Source: Bacillota bacterium (GTDB lineage Bacteria > Bacillota > Clostridia > UBA1381). From it: a stretch of DNA of 64,000 nucleotides. The number at the start of each line of letters is the position of its first letter. Position 1 is the stretch's first letter. Below the pieces are notes generated by a model. The model worked only from the letters and a program-made list of their open reading frames with translations, was not told the origin of the DNA and searched no databases. Made by a program: the position numbers and the translations under genes. Location of the stretch: assembly GCA_029007725.1 (NCBI GenBank), contig JAQXIJ010000046.1, positions 26,993-90,992 on the forward strand, in the 5' to 3' direction. This document shows positions 9,300 to 18,150 of the stretch, in pieces.

Positions 9300-10505
9300 C
9301 TAATTATTTTTATGTCTGAAGAATGACGGGGTATCGACATTATCCATGCCCGTCTTTATTGTTCTTGTAAAAATTGAATCATCTTCTGCAGCTGACGGAG
9401 AATAAGTAGGAATCCTTCTGCCAAAATCCACGCCTGATCCGGAAGTGCCTATCGACGGATTCTGCTGAGCAGCACTGTTTAAAACTGAGGCAACGTCCGA
9501 TTTTGAGCCACGCTTATTTTTGGCATTAAGACCGGTAGCAATAAGCGTAACCTTGATTTCGTCCTTCATGTTTTCGTCAACAGCTGTACCTACAATGATT
9601 GTAGCATCCTGTGATACCATTTCACGAACGATAGAGGATACCTCACCCATATCAACAAGCGAGAACTCGGTGCCGCCTGTTATGTTCAGAAGAACATTGT
9701 GAGCTCCGGAAATGCTTGTTTCAAGCAAAGGAGATTCGATAGCGGCGCGAACAGCGTCCTGTGCGGCATTTTCGCCCTTGCCTATTCCGATACCCATGTG
9801 AGCAACACCTGAATCACGCATAATTGTGCTTACATCTGCAAAGTCACAGCTGATGATACCGTTCTGAGCTATTACCTCAATGATACCCTCAACACCCTGA
9901 CGAAGAACCTCGTCTGCAAGTTTGAAGGAATCGGTTATTGTAATTTTCTTGTCTGCTGTTTTAAGGAGCAGGTCGTTTGGTATTGTTACGATAGCGTCAA
10001 CGTTCGCCGACAACTCTTCAATTCCCTGTTCTGCATTTCTTGCTCTCTGCGGGCCCTCGAAAAAGAACGGCTTTGTTACTACCGCAACGGTCAATATGCC
10101 CATTTCCTTTGCGAGCTTTGCGATAACCGGCGCAGCACCCGTGCCTGTTCCGCCGCCCATACCGGCCGTGATGAATACCATTTCGGTATTCTGTAAAAGT
10201 TCTTTAATTGCATCCTCATTTTCTTCGGCAGCTTTGCGGCCGATCTCAGGTTTTGCACCTGCGCCCAAGCCCTGTGTCAATCTTGTGCCTATCTGAAGCG
10301 CAACCGGCGCCTTAACTGTCTTAAGCTGCTGCAAATCGGTGTTTACCGCTATAAAGTCCGCTCTTGAAACATTTGCCTCGATCATACGGTCAACAGCATT
10401 GTTTCCGCCGCCGCCGACACCGATTACTTTAATTCTTGCACCATCTGCAGGCTGGTCGGCCGATGAGCCGTTTACCAAATCTATTTTACTGTTTATGTCG
10501 CTCAT
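9300..10505 (-). CDS. ftsZ: Cell division protein FtsZ
   Basis: Tubulin-like GTPase that polymerises into the division ring at mid-cell. 401 residues. Seen: KVIGVGGGGNNAVDRMIE at the nucleotide-binding N-terminus, the tubulin signature GGGTGTGAAP near residue 117, and the T7-loop NGIISCDFADV region. A variable linker (from ~residue 330) precedes a C-terminal tail DNVDTPSFFRHKNN; the tail keeps a D.PSF(F)R-like core of the FtsA/SepF-binding peptide. ATG at 10505 preceded by GGAGG at about 10 bases. It follows ftsQ (about 130 bp) with its own promoter between them, a common arrangement; ftsA is not present in the window. Confidence 0.97.
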   Translation of the reverse strand: MSDINSKIDLVNGSSADQPADGARIKVIGVGGGGNNAVDRMIEANVSRADFIAVNTDLQQLKTVKAPVALQIGTRLTQGLGAGAKPEIGRKAAEENEDAIKELLQNTEMVFITAGMGGGTGTGAAPVIAKLAKEMGILTVAVVTKPFFFEGPQRARNAEQGIEELSANVDAIVTIPNDLLLKTADKKITITDSFKLADEVLRQGVEGIIEVIAQNGIISCDFADVSTIMRDSGVAHMGIGIGKGENAAQDAVRAAIESPLLETSISGAHNVLLNITGGTEFSLVDMGEVSSIVREMVSQDATIIVGTAVDENMKDEIKVTLIATGLNAKNKRGSKSDVASVLNSAAQQNPSIGTSGSGVDFGRRIPTYSPSAAEDDSIFTRTIKTGMDNVDTPSFFRHKNN

Positions 10506-10552
10506 TTATCCGTATCCTCCTTAGTTATCGTTATTTCTGATTACACATTTTT

Positions 10553-10581
10553 ATTTTACTATGTTTTTTAAATTATTTCAA
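10553..10581 (-). promoter_or_regulatory. ftsZ promoter
   Basis: Minus strand TTGAAA (10581-10576), 17-bp spacer, TAAAAT (10558-10553), about 50 bp before the ftsZ ATG in the AT-rich gap after ftsQ. Good but not perfect sigma-A match. Confidence 0.6.
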
Positions 10582-10633
10582 TAGAAATTTTATATTTTTT
10601 GCAAAAAAACTAAAAATTCAGCAATTTTTATAC

Positions 10634-11419
10634 TTAGGGCGAGTATATTGCCTTGCCTGTTGTTGAAAGATTTATCGTTCCGCGGGAATTTTCGGTAAGC
10701 ACGCTTGAATTGATTGCCTCTTTGAAAAGTCCGAGTTTTCGCTGAAAATCAATCGGAGTTCCGCAAATAACATCAAGTCTGTTCTGATAATTAAAGGTAA
10801 TATTAGTCATATCTTCAAAGGAAATCGCAGTAATTCCCGAAATTATATCAGCGCGCTGCATATAGTCAAGACAAGACATGACTCTCTGCTGAATTTCGGC
10901 ATCGTTCAGTGTCAGCTGTTCGCCCTCGTTCGAGCTTGTAACATTAAGCCCGTCAACCTCCGGAACATTTTCCGGCTTTTCGGCAAGCTTTTCAAGAACC
11001 TTTCCGTTTTTGTCAATTGCAATAAATCCGCTTCCCGTGTTTATGGCAGCAATCGTCTTTGCCTCATCAATTTCCACCGTTACAGAAGCACCTATAGGTT
11101 TTTTTACAACCGTCACCTTTTCCACATACGGTATCCCGGAAAGCTTTTTCACAATGCTGCGCTTGGTGGTAAGGAATAAATTTTTTCCCTTGATTCCGCC
11201 GATTTCACTGTCAACTTTCTCTGTAGAAACCTTGTCGTTGCCAACAACCGTTACCGATCTGATGTTAAAAAGAGGCGTAAAAAACATGACCACAAGCACG
11301 GCAATCAAAATCAGCACCGAAAAGAAAACAGTGCGTCTGATTTTCTGCTCGCGTATGCGCTTGCGCCGTCTTTGGTCATGGCGCGATTGTATATTTCCAC
11401 CGGCCTTTTTATCTTTCAT
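10634..11419 (-). CDS. ftsQ: Cell division protein FtsQ/DivIB
   Basis: Bitopic divisome protein that links septal peptidoglycan synthesis to the ring. 261 residues: a very basic cytoplasmic N-terminus (RRRKRIREQKIRR), one transmembrane helix (TVFFSVLILIAVLVVMFF) at ~residues 30-50, and an extracellular POTRA domain starting with FNIRSVTVVGNDKVSTEKV, followed by the FtsQ/DivIB domain. I choose ATG 11419. A GTG at 11428 overlaps the murA stop but has its ribosome site only 1-2 bases away, whereas GGAAAG sits about 9 bases from the ATG. Translationally coupled to murA. Confidence 0.88.
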   Translation of the reverse strand: MKDKKAGGNIQSRHDQRRRKRIREQKIRRTVFFSVLILIAVLVVMFFTPLFNIRSVTVVGNDKVSTEKVDSEIGGIKGKNLFLTTKRSIVKKLSGIPYVEKVTVVKKPIGASVTVEIDEAKTIAAINTGSGFIAIDKNGKVLEKLAEKPENVPEVDGLNVTSSNEGEQLTLNDAEIQQRVMSCLDYMQRADIISGITAISFEDMTNITFNYQNRLDVICGTPIDFQRKLGLFKEAINSSVLTENSRGTINLSTTGKAIYSP

Positions 11420-11424
11420 CAAAT

Positions 11425-12678
11425 TCACTCTTTCCGTTTTATATCAATTCCGCAAAGGGATAAAACCCTTTCTATACTCTCATATCCCCTGTCAATATAT
11501 TTTACGTTTTCTATTTCGGTAATGCCCTCGGCGGCCAGCGCCGCAACAACAAGCGATGCGCCGCCGCGAAGCTCTCTTGCGACAACCTTTGCACCGGTAA
11601 GCTCGCTTTTTCCGATAACAACGGCAACTCTGCCGTCCACCTTGATATCTGCTCCCATTCGCACAAGCTCTTCAATGTGCTGAAAACGGTTTTCAAAAAT
11701 GTTCTCAACAAAAATGCTTGTTCCGTCGCACTGTGTCATAAGCGCCATAAACGGCGACTGTATATCAGTAGGAAACCCAGGATAAGGCATCGTCTTAAGC
11801 GTGCCGACAGCAGTCAGCTTTTTCGCCGGAAGCAGTATAATTTTTGACTTGTCGGCATGAACCTTGCAGCCTACCTCTTTGAGCACGTTCATCATCGCGC
11901 CCATATGAGAGCTGTCGGCATTTTTAAGCACCACGGTTCCTCCGGTAACCGCCGCACAGGCAAGATAGGTTGCCGCAACTATGCGGTCCGGAATTATCGT
12001 ATGCTCCACCCCATATAATTTATGTACACCGTCAATGACTATCGTATCTCCGCCGGCGCCCGAAATTTTTGCCCCCATTCGGTTTAAAAACCGCTGTAAA
12101 TCAGCAATTTCCGGCTCACGCGCCGCGTTTTGTATCGTAGTTCTGCCGTCAATCATGCACGCTGCAAGCATAATATTCTCGGTTGCGCCAACACTAGGGA
12201 AATCGAGATGAATATATGCCGGCTGAAGATTTTCGGCATGGCAGTGTATAAAGCCATGCGATTCGGTAATTTCAACACCCAACTGCCGCAGCGACTTAAG
12301 GTGCAGGTCAATCGGTCGATTACCGATTTCGCAGCCGCCCGGCATCGAAATTTCGGCTTTCCCGAATTTTGAAATTATTGCGCCCAGAAAAATTATTGAT
12401 GAGCGCATCTGGCGCATCAGTTCTTCCGGAATGGTATAGCTGTGAATTCCATAGGAATCCACCTCAAGACTGTTTTTTTCACGTTTTACCCGACATCCGA
12501 GATTTTTCAGAACTTCTATGGTCATATCCACGTCCCGAAGTTTCGGGCAATTATATATAACATTTTTTCCATCACTTAAAATTGCAGCTGCCAAAATCGG
12601 AAGCACAGCGTTTTTGGAGCCCTGAACGTAAATTTCACCCTCCATTTTATGCTTTCCGTCTATAACCAGCTTACTCAC
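11425..12678 (-). CDS. murA: UDP-N-acetylglucosamine 1-carboxyvinyltransferase
   Basis: First committed step of peptidoglycan synthesis: adds enolpyruvate from PEP to UDP-GlcNAc in the cytosol. Start set at GTG 12678 (417 residues, beginning MSKLVIDGKHKMEGEIYVQG) with GGGGG 7 bases upstream; a longer upstream frame has no site and is not family sequence. Seen: GSKNAVLPILAA (substrate loop), the fosfomycin-target cysteine in MPGGCEIGNRPIDLH at about Cys116, and RGGASLVVAALAAEG near the C-terminus. The cysteine is kept, so fosfomycin sensitivity would be expected on this criterion alone. Followed by ftsQ, 5 bp apart. Confidence 0.95.
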   Translation of the reverse strand: MSKLVIDGKHKMEGEIYVQGSKNAVLPILAAAILSDGKNVIYNCPKLRDVDMTIEVLKNLGCRVKREKNSLEVDSYGIHSYTIPEELMRQMRSSIIFLGAIISKFGKAEISMPGGCEIGNRPIDLHLKSLRQLGVEITESHGFIHCHAENLQPAYIHLDFPSVGATENIMLAACMIDGRTTIQNAAREPEIADLQRFLNRMGAKISGAGGDTIVIDGVHKLYGVEHTIIPDRIVAATYLACAAVTGGTVVLKNADSSHMGAMMNVLKEVGCKVHADKSKIILLPAKKLTAVGTLKTMPYPGFPTDIQSPFMALMTQCDGTSIFVENIFENRFQHIEELVRMGADIKVDGRVAVVIGKSELTGAKVVARELRGGASLVVAALAAEGITEIENVKYIDRGYESIERVLSLCGIDIKRKE

Positions 12679-12749
12679 AGAAACACCCCCTGTTTGGAAT
12701 ACATACTGTATAATATGCATTTCGTACGGTTGTGTTCCTACACGAAACA

Positions 12750-12778
12750 ATTATAGCAAAGCGTAGTTATAAAATCAA
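12750..12778 (-). promoter_or_regulatory. murA-ftsQ promoter
   Basis: Minus strand TTGATT (12778-12773), 17-bp spacer, TATAAT (12755-12750). The -35 overlaps the last codons of trmD, and the leader to the murA GTG is about 65 nt. It gives the murein/division genes a start of their own inside the ffh-trmD run. Confidence 0.65.
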
Positions 12779-13512
12779 CTTTTTTTATCAAATTGCTCCA
12801 AAAAATTAATGTCCTCTTTTGTCAAATCTGCCTTTTCGAGCATATCGGGTCGTTTTTTCAGAGTGTTCAAAAGTGCCTGCTGCCTTTTCCATATTTCTAT
12901 ATTTTTGTGATGTCCCGATATCAAAACCTCGGGAATTTTAACTCCCATAAATTCCTCCGGACGCGTATACTGCGGATATTCCAAAAGCCCGTTAAAGTGG
13001 CTCTCGTTTTGATATGATCCCTCGTTTGCCAGCACTCCCGGAACCATGCGGCTCACCGCGTCAATTACCGCCATTGCGGGAATTTCGCCGCCGGTCAGCA
13101 CAAAGTCGCCCATCGAAATTTCTTCGTCAACAATCATATCCAGCACGCGCTGATCGACGCCCTCATAGTGACCGCACAAAATAACTATATGGTCATAGTC
13201 TGCAAGTCGCAAAGCGGTTTTTTGATTAAACACGCTGCCTTGCGGCGACATATACACCGTGTGCGGCTTATAGTCAAGCCCCTCAGCAACGCTCATATAC
13301 GCGTCATAAACCGGCTGCGGCGTCATCAGCATTCCGCCTCCGCCCGAATAGGGATAATCGTCGGTTTTGCGGTGCTTGTTCTTTGAAAAATCCCGGATAT
13401 CGATAAAATTCATTTCAATCAGACCGGCTTTTCGGGCACGTCCGATTATGCTGTCATCCAAAACCGCGCCGAACATATCCGGAAACAAGGTAAGAACGTC
13501 AAATTTCATCAT
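12775..13512 (-). CDS. trmD: tRNA (guanine-N1)-methyltransferase TrmD
   Basis: SPOUT-class methyltransferase that makes m1G37 in tRNAs with G36, preventing +1 frameshifting. 245 residues. Seen: MKFDVLTLFPDMFGAVLDDS at the start, YPYSGGGGMLM, the knotted SAM site VILCGHYEGVDQRVLD, then SMGDFVLTGGEIPAMAVID. Begins 4 bp inside the rimM stop (overlap), so it is translationally coupled. The usual next gene, rplS, is absent; murA follows. Confidence 0.96.
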   Translation of the reverse strand: MMKFDVLTLFPDMFGAVLDDSIIGRARKAGLIEMNFIDIRDFSKNKHRKTDDYPYSGGGGMLMTPQPVYDAYMSVAEGLDYKPHTVYMSPQGSVFNQKTALRLADYDHIVILCGHYEGVDQRVLDMIVDEEISMGDFVLTGGEIPAMAVIDAVSRMVPGVLANEGSYQNESHFNGLLEYPQYTRPEEFMGVKIPEVLISGHHKNIEIWKRQQALLNTLKKRPDMLEKADLTKEDINFLEQFDKKS

Positions 13513-14018
13513 TCCTCTTCCAGTCCCTCCGGCACATTTATATAAATTTTCTTGTTTTCTGTGTCAACTTTTGTCAAAACTCCATCAATAATCGGCACAA
13601 GCAGATTGTTTCTGCCGCTGCGCTTTATGTCATACACATCGTTTGAGCCGGTGGAAAATATGTCTGTAAGTATTCCGATAAGACTATTATGTTCGTCAAA
13701 AACCTCGCAGTCTATCAAGTCGGCGATGTAATAAACTCCCTCTGGAAGCTCGCCGAGCTGCTCTCGCGAAGCCGACAAAACCGCATTTTTGTACTTTTCC
13801 GCCTGTTCGATGCTATCTATCTGAGCAAATTTAACAATTATATTATTCTGCTGGTATTTTACGTTTTTTATATCGAGCTTTTCCTCTTTACCGCGCATTT
13901 TTGCAAATACATAATCCAACTTTTCAAAATCATGCGGCATGTCCGTCCATGTAACGATTTTGACCTCGCCGCGCAGCCCATGCGTATTGATAATTTTCCC
14001 AACTTCTAACGTTTTCAC
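13509..14018 (-). CDS. rimM: Ribosome maturation factor RimM
   Basis: Helps mature the 30S head around S19. Start set at GTG 14018 (169 residues, MKTLEVGKIINTHGLRGEVK) with GGAGG 6 bases upstream; the longer upstream frame has no family similarity. Seen: GKIINTHGLRGEV (N-terminal RimM barrel) and YYIADLIDCEVFDE, DVYDIKRSGRNNLLVPII (PRC-barrel). Length and order are normal. Overlaps trmD by 4 bp. Confidence 0.94.
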   Translation of the reverse strand: MKTLEVGKIINTHGLRGEVKIVTWTDMPHDFEKLDYVFAKMRGKEEKLDIKNVKYQQNNIIVKFAQIDSIEQAEKYKNAVLSASREQLGELPEGVYYIADLIDCEVFDEHNSLIGILTDIFSTGSNDVYDIKRSGRNNLLVPIIDGVLTKVDTENKKIYINVPEGLEEE

Positions 14019-14055
14019 TTTTCTCCTCCATACAGAATCATAAACCTGTGTCATT

Positions 14056-14147
14056 CCGTGCCGCATACAAAAGCGGCACGGAACAATGCCTGTCCGCCCG
14101 TTTCGGGCTCAAAGCGCCGTAAAGTAAAATAAGTGTCGGACGACACT
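14056..14147. repeat. Cluster of three small hairpins between khpA and rimM
   Basis: Within about 100 bp are three near-perfect inverted repeats: CCGTGCCGC/GCGGCACGG (14056-14081), GCCCG-TTT-CGGGC (14096-14108) and AGTGTC-GGAC-GACACT (about 14131-14147). None has a long T tail on the minus strand, so they are more likely leader structure, processing sites or REP-like repeats than simple terminators. Confidence 0.5.
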
Positions 14148-14164
14148 CATTTTATATACTTAAA

Positions 14165-14395
14165 TTATTGAACAATGTTGACAACCACGTGCTTATTTTC
14201 CTTGCTTGCAGCTGCCTTTACAACAGTTCTGACCGCTCTTGCAATCTTTCCCTGCTTACCGATAACCTTGCCCATGTCACTTTCGGCAACACGAAGCTCA
14301 AGAGTTATTGTATCCTCGCCGGGTATCTCAGTAACCGATACCTCTTCCGGATTTTCTACCAACGCCTTGGCTATAATTTCCAAAACTTCTTTCAT
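14165..14395 (-). CDS. khpA: KH-domain RNA-binding protein KhpA (YlqC)
   Basis: 76 residues, one KH type II domain with the RNA-contact loop VIGKQGKIARAVRTV (GxxG = GKQG). In Firmicutes KhpA pairs with KhpB/Jag and affects RNA binding, cell elongation and division (family knowledge). Lies 13 bp after rpsP, the conserved position. ATG at 14395 with AGGAG upstream. Confidence 0.92.
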   Translation of the reverse strand: MKEVLEIIAKALVENPEEVSVTEIPGEDTITLELRVAESDMGKVIGKQGKIARAVRTVVKAAASKENKHVVVNIVQ

Positions 14396-14408
14396 AACGC
14401 TGTTCTCC

Positions 14409-14651
14409 TTACATAATACCCTGCTTCTTTAAAAGAGCCTTAACAGTATCTGTAGGCTGGGCACCATTAGCAATCCATTTCTTTGCCATATCTGCGTCAA
14501 TGTCCACTGTAGCAGGATCCGTCAGTGGATTATATGTTCCGATTTCTTCGATGAATCTGCCGTCTCTGGGGTATCTTGAATCTGCAACTACAACTCTATA
14601 AAAAGGAGCCTTTTTTGCACCCATTCTTCTCAGTCTGATTTTTACTGCCAT
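14409..14651 (-). CDS. rpsP: 30S ribosomal protein S16
   Basis: 80 residues, full length. Begins [19 protein letters not shown] and contains [20 protein letters not shown], the S16 signature. Structural protein of the small subunit platform. Lies between ffh and khpA as in most Bacillota; ATG at 14651 with GGAGG about 8 bases upstream. Confidence 0.97.
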   Translation of the reverse strand: MAVKIRLRRMGAKKAPFYRVVVADSRYPRDGRFIEEIGTYNPLTDPATVDIDADMAKKWIANGAQPTDTVKALLKKQGIM

Positions 14652-14703
14652 TTCTTTTCACCTCCTAAACCTTACTCATTTGTATATCAAAGTCTTTCGA
14701 CAT

Positions 14704-16056
14704 TTAATATCTGTTTCCCAGCTTTTTAATTCTTTTGAGCATTTTAGCCTGTTTTCCGCCTGAAAGCTGTTTCATCATCTGCTTCATCTGATCAAACTGC
14801 TTCAAAAGCTCGTTTACGTCCTGTACTCGTGTTCCGCTGCCTTTTGCTATCCTTACCTTTCGGCTTGCAGCTATTATCTTTGGATTTTCGCGCTCGGCGG
14901 GTGTCATTGATTGAATAATCGCCTCGGTACGGCGCATTTTAGCCTCACTGTCCGACGCGTTGATTTTCTCCATTGCCTTTTTGTCAATTCCGGGCATCAT
15001 GCCGATAAGCTGCGAAATCGGACCCATTTTTTTAATCTGCTGAAGCTGATTCAAAAAATCCTCGAGGTCAAAGGTCTGACGGCGCATTTTTTGCTCCAGC
15101 TCTTTTGCCTGTTGCTCGTCAACCACGTCCTGCGCCCTGTCAATAAGCGTCATAACGTCGCCCATGCCCAGAATACGGCTCGCCATTCTGTCAGGATGAA
15201 ATGGTTCCAGGTCGGACAACTTTTCGCCGACAGAAGCATACTTTATCGGCTTATGCGTAACCGCCTTTACCGACAACGCCGCACCACCCCTAGTATCGCC
15301 GTCCAGTTTTGAAAGAATAACGCCTGTTATTTCGAGCTGCAAATTGAAGTGTTCGGCAACATTCACAGCGTCCTGACCTGTCATTGCATCGACAACAAGC
15401 AGAATTTCACTAGGATTTGTTTCCGCTTTGATTTTCTCCAACTCCTCCATCAAAGCTTCATCTATATGCAAACGTCCAGCGGTATCAATGATTACCGGGT
15501 CATTTCCGTGCTTTTTGGCATGCTCAATCGCCGCCTTTGCGATATTTACTGGATTCTCGTCAGTACCCATCGAAAATACCGAAACGCCTATCTGGTCGCC
15601 CAAAACCTGCAGTTGCTTTACCGCAGCCGGCCTGTAGACATCGCATGCAACCAAAAGCGGACGCTTATCCATTTGTTTTCTTAGTGCAAGCGCAAGCTTT
15701 CCGGCAGCGGTTGTTTTACCGGCGCCCTGCAGACCGCACAGCATAAACACCGATGGTGGATTTTTTGCAAATTCAAGTCTTTCGTGTTCTGAGCCCATAA
15801 GCTCAACCAACTCGTCACGAACAATTTTTATTATGTTCTGCGATGGAGTCAGGCTTTCAAGCACCTCCGTGCCCATGGCCTTTTCGGACACCTTTTTTAC
15901 GAAATCCTTTACTACCTTAAAGTTGACATCGGCCTCCAAAAGCGCAAGCTTTACCTCACGCATTGCGTCCTTTACATCCTTTTCGGTAATTTTCCCCTTA
16001 CCCTTAAGCCTTTTAAACACTCCGCCAAGTTTTTCACCAAGATTTTCAAATGCCAA
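14704..16056 (-). CDS. ffh: Signal recognition particle GTPase Ffh
   Basis: Binds signal sequences on ribosomes and, with 4.5S RNA and FtsY, targets them to the membrane. NG domain: AFENLGEKLGGVFKRL start, P-loop GLQGAGKTTAAGKLA, DTAGRLHIDE, SKLDGDTRGGAALS. The M domain from ~residue 325 is methionine-rich and ends with SGGKQAKMLKRIKKLG. Start: GTG 16068, GTG 16065 and TTG 16056 are possible. I prefer TTG 16056 (450 residues, matching the usual MAFE start) because AGGTGG lies 8 bases before it. Follows ylxM closely. Confidence 0.95.
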   Translation of the reverse strand: MAFENLGEKLGGVFKRLKGKGKITEKDVKDAMREVKLALLEADVNFKVVKDFVKKVSEKAMGTEVLESLTPSQNIIKIVRDELVELMGSEHERLEFAKNPPSVFMLCGLQGAGKTTAAGKLALALRKQMDKRPLLVACDVYRPAAVKQLQVLGDQIGVSVFSMGTDENPVNIAKAAIEHAKKHGNDPVIIDTAGRLHIDEALMEELEKIKAETNPSEILLVVDAMTGQDAVNVAEHFNLQLEITGVILSKLDGDTRGGAALSVKAVTHKPIKYASVGEKLSDLEPFHPDRMASRILGMGDVMTLIDRAQDVVDEQQAKELEQKMRRQTFDLEDFLNQLQQIKKMGPISQLIGMMPGIDKKAMEKINASDSEAKMRRTEAIIQSMTPAERENPKIIAASRKVRIAKGSGTRVQDVNELLKQFDQMKQMMKQLSGGKQAKMLKRIKKLGNRY

Positions 16057-16070
16057 AACTCTCACCACCT

Positions 16071-16406
16071 TTAAAGTTGCTTTACAATTTCATCAAGACT
16101 GCCGAGAAGCCGTGCGGTGCTGCCATTCTGCGGCATTTTTGCAATAATCTCGCTCATATCATCTGCAGTTTTGCGAATCGACAAAAATTTTTCGGCAAGC
16201 CCGAGCTTCTCTTCAAATTCGATAAGATGCAGCTCACCTTTTTTTATAAAATCGCGCACACCCTGTCTTGAAATGTCCATTTCTTCGGCAATTTCCGCCA
16301 AAGACAAATCCTGATTATAATAGCCGTTCAGCGCCTCAATCTGCTTTTGAGTAAGAAGTTCACCGTAAAAATCCATCAAAACGCTGACCGATAAATCTTT
16401 TGTCAT
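16071..16406 (-). CDS. ylxM: SRP-associated HTH protein YlxM
   Basis: 111 residues of the YlxM/p13 family, a sigma-70 region-4-like helix-turn-helix protein almost always encoded just before ffh. Seen: LMDFYGELLTQKQIEALNGY and YNQDLSLAEIAEEMDISRQG, the hallmark HTH. Role in SRP assembly is suggested for the family but not firmly known. First gene of the ylxM-ffh-rpsP-khpA-rimM-trmD run, with a consensus promoter about 50 bp upstream. Confidence 0.92.
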   Translation of the reverse strand: MTKDLSVSVLMDFYGELLTQKQIEALNGYYNQDLSLAEIAEEMDISRQGVRDFIKKGELHLIEFEEKLGLAEKFLSIRKTADDMSEIIAKMPQNGSTARLLGSLDEIVKQL

Positions 16407-16454
16407 ATCATCACCACTTCAAAGTGTAAAACAAAAATACTTTACACTCATGCT

Positions 16455-16483
16455 ATTATACATTACCTTTTCCGTTTTGTCAA
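16455..16483 (-). promoter_or_regulatory. ylxM-ffh operon promoter
   Basis: Perfect TTGACA (16483-16478), 17-bp spacer, perfect TATAAT (16460-16455) on the minus strand. The leader contains an inverted repeat AGTGTAAA/TTTACACT (16423-16448) just before the ylxM start, which may be regulatory. Confidence 0.82.
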
Positions 16484-16956
16484 TAGTTTATTACGTTTTT
16501 TTATAATGGGGGACCTTTTTTTACTGTTTGAACAAACGGGAGCAGTTCAATGTTTCGTGCGGTTTCTTTTTTTCGGCAAATAAATATTTTGTTAAATTTA
16601 AATGAAAAACCGCGTTTTTTAAGATATATCAATTCTTGTCATCATCTCTTTGTGCGCCGGCATGATGTACCAGCATAACCGTTGCGCCCATATAAATCCC
16701 GCTGACAAAGTGTGTCACAAGCTCTATATTCTTCTTACCAACATTTACTGATGAAACATCTGTCCTAACACCGAAATAACCGCCGGTGAGCAAATCGACC
16801 GGCAGTAAAACGCACGCATGAGACTTGTATGAAAAAGGACGGCAGGACAGTACAAAATATATGAGATTTTTCAGTACGCTTCCTTTTGTAATATCGTTAT
16901 AATTCTTTAACCCCCGAATATTGGAACATTCTGCGGAGATTTTTCCGCTTGATGAT
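16484..16956. other. Gap without a supported gene
   Basis: About 470 bp between the ylxM promoter and the terminator of the next gene. A 116-codon minus-strand frame crosses it but starts in the loop of that terminator. A small inverted repeat GCGGA/TCCGC sits at 16932-16949. Nothing else seen. Confidence 0.5.
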
Positions 16957-16993
16957 AAAAAATAAGCAAGCAGCGGCACGTTTTCCGCTGCTT
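16957..16993 (-). terminator. Intrinsic terminator of the nucleotidyltransferase gene
   Basis: Perfect 9-bp stem AAGCAGCGG/CCGCTGCTT with an 8-base loop, followed on the minus strand by GCTTATTTTTT. It lies about 35 bp after the stop of the gene at 17029. Confidence 0.85.
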
Positions 16994-17028
16994 ATCCTAA
17001 ATGTCTGTCTTGCCGTTGTTCGTCATTC

Positions 17029-17886
17029 TCAGATTCCGTCGTACAAACCTTCATCACATAGCTTTTTGATTGCTTTCTGAACCTCCTGCTTGTCCTCGCG
17101 GTAGGTTATGCCGTACCATTTGTCTCTGTTTGAATAGGTCTTTACCGTAGCCGCACCGCTTTTTATAAGCCTGTCGACAACTGTCGGTATTAGACACTCA
17201 TCATTCTGCAAATCCGCCGTTTTTATAAAACTGTCAAATTCTTTTTCAAGTTCCGCAAACAGTGCAGGTGTAAAACCCCACAGATTCATCGAAACCTTTG
17301 TATCACGCGGAAGCTGAATCCATGTTTCGCCGTCTTCGGTATACTTTCCATCGGAGTTAATTTTTTTTCTTTCAATAATATCCTTTAAGTATCCTTTTTC
17401 AATCTCGCAGCAGCCCCTTGCAACTGTTCCGTTCACAGAAAGAGTCTTTTCAAGGTCATAGCTGACCATGCAGAAATCAAAATCCTTTGCATTCTCAAGA
17501 TGTTTTTTTATGTCAAAAAATGCGTTTGCGCCGTAATAATCGTCTGCGTTGATTACCGCAAACGGTTCCTTCACGGTGTCCTTGCAGCAAAGAATTGCGT
17601 GTGTTGTACCCCACGGCTTTTTTCTGCCTTCCGGCAGTGAGGAAACATCTTGCATAACATATTCGACATCTATCATTTTTTCAATTCGTTTGCCTACAAA
17701 TTCCTTAAAGTCCTTTTCTATTGCTTCCTTGATTATGAATACTACCTTACTGAACCCCGCCTTTTTTGCGTCAAAAACGGAAAAATCCAGCAAAGCCTCT
17801 CCTTTGGGGCCGATTGGCTCCATTTGTTTTAGCCCACCGAAACGGCTTCCCATTCCTGCCGCCATCACCACTAAAGTTGTGTTCAT
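17029..17886 (-). CDS. Sugar-phosphate nucleotidyltransferase family protein
   Basis: 285 residues, cytosolic Rossmann-type (GT-A) nucleotidyltransferase. Seen: VVMAAGMGSRFGGLKQMEP (G-x-G-x-R-F nucleotide loop with catalytic lysine), VINADDYYGANAF (metal-binding Asp), and WIQLPRDTKVSMNLWGFTP. Members activate sugars or alditols with NTPs for surface polymers; the exact sugar is not readable. The long frame starts at MEGNF; I choose ATG 17886 because GGAGGG lies 7 bases before it. Monocistronic: its own terminator follows, and the tRNA genes lie divergently upstream. Confidence 0.8.
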   Translation of the reverse strand: MNTTLVVMAAGMGSRFGGLKQMEPIGPKGEALLDFSVFDAKKAGFSKVVFIIKEAIEKDFKEFVGKRIEKMIDVEYVMQDVSSLPEGRKKPWGTTHAILCCKDTVKEPFAVINADDYYGANAFFDIKKHLENAKDFDFCMVSYDLEKTLSVNGTVARGCCEIEKGYLKDIIERKKINSDGKYTEDGETWIQLPRDTKVSMNLWGFTPALFAELEKEFDSFIKTADLQNDECLIPTVVDRLIKSGAATVKTYSNRDKWYGITYREDKQEVQKAIKKLCDEGLYDGI

Positions 17887-18090
17887 AAAATTTCCCTCCA
17901 TTTATATAGATATTTTCATTATAAATGTATATCGCCCGAATGTCAACCTATAAAATTTTTACCGCCGGAATCTGTAGCAAAATTACCGTTCCGAATAATA
18001 CTTTTCACTTTTTTTCATATACTGTAACGTATATATTTTATAGCAGGAATTTTCCGGGTAAATTTTTTTTGATTTTTTTTTAAAAAAAGC

Positions 18091-18119
18091 TTGACAAAAT
18101 CCGTTCGTACTGCTATAAT
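18091..18119 (+). promoter_or_regulatory. tRNA cluster promoter
   Basis: Perfect TTGACA (18091-18096), 17-bp spacer, perfect TATAAT (18114-18119), about 30 bp before the first tRNA, in an AT-rich run. Strong stable-RNA type promoter. Confidence 0.88.
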
Positions 18120-18150
18120 AATTTTTGTTGTCACTCCAGTGATGACATAT

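Noticed and set aside
16629..16979. 116-codon minus-strand frame between ylxM and the nucleotidyltransferase
   Set aside because: Its GTG lies in the loop of a clear intrinsic terminator of the upstream gene, has no ribosome site and no recognisable sequence.
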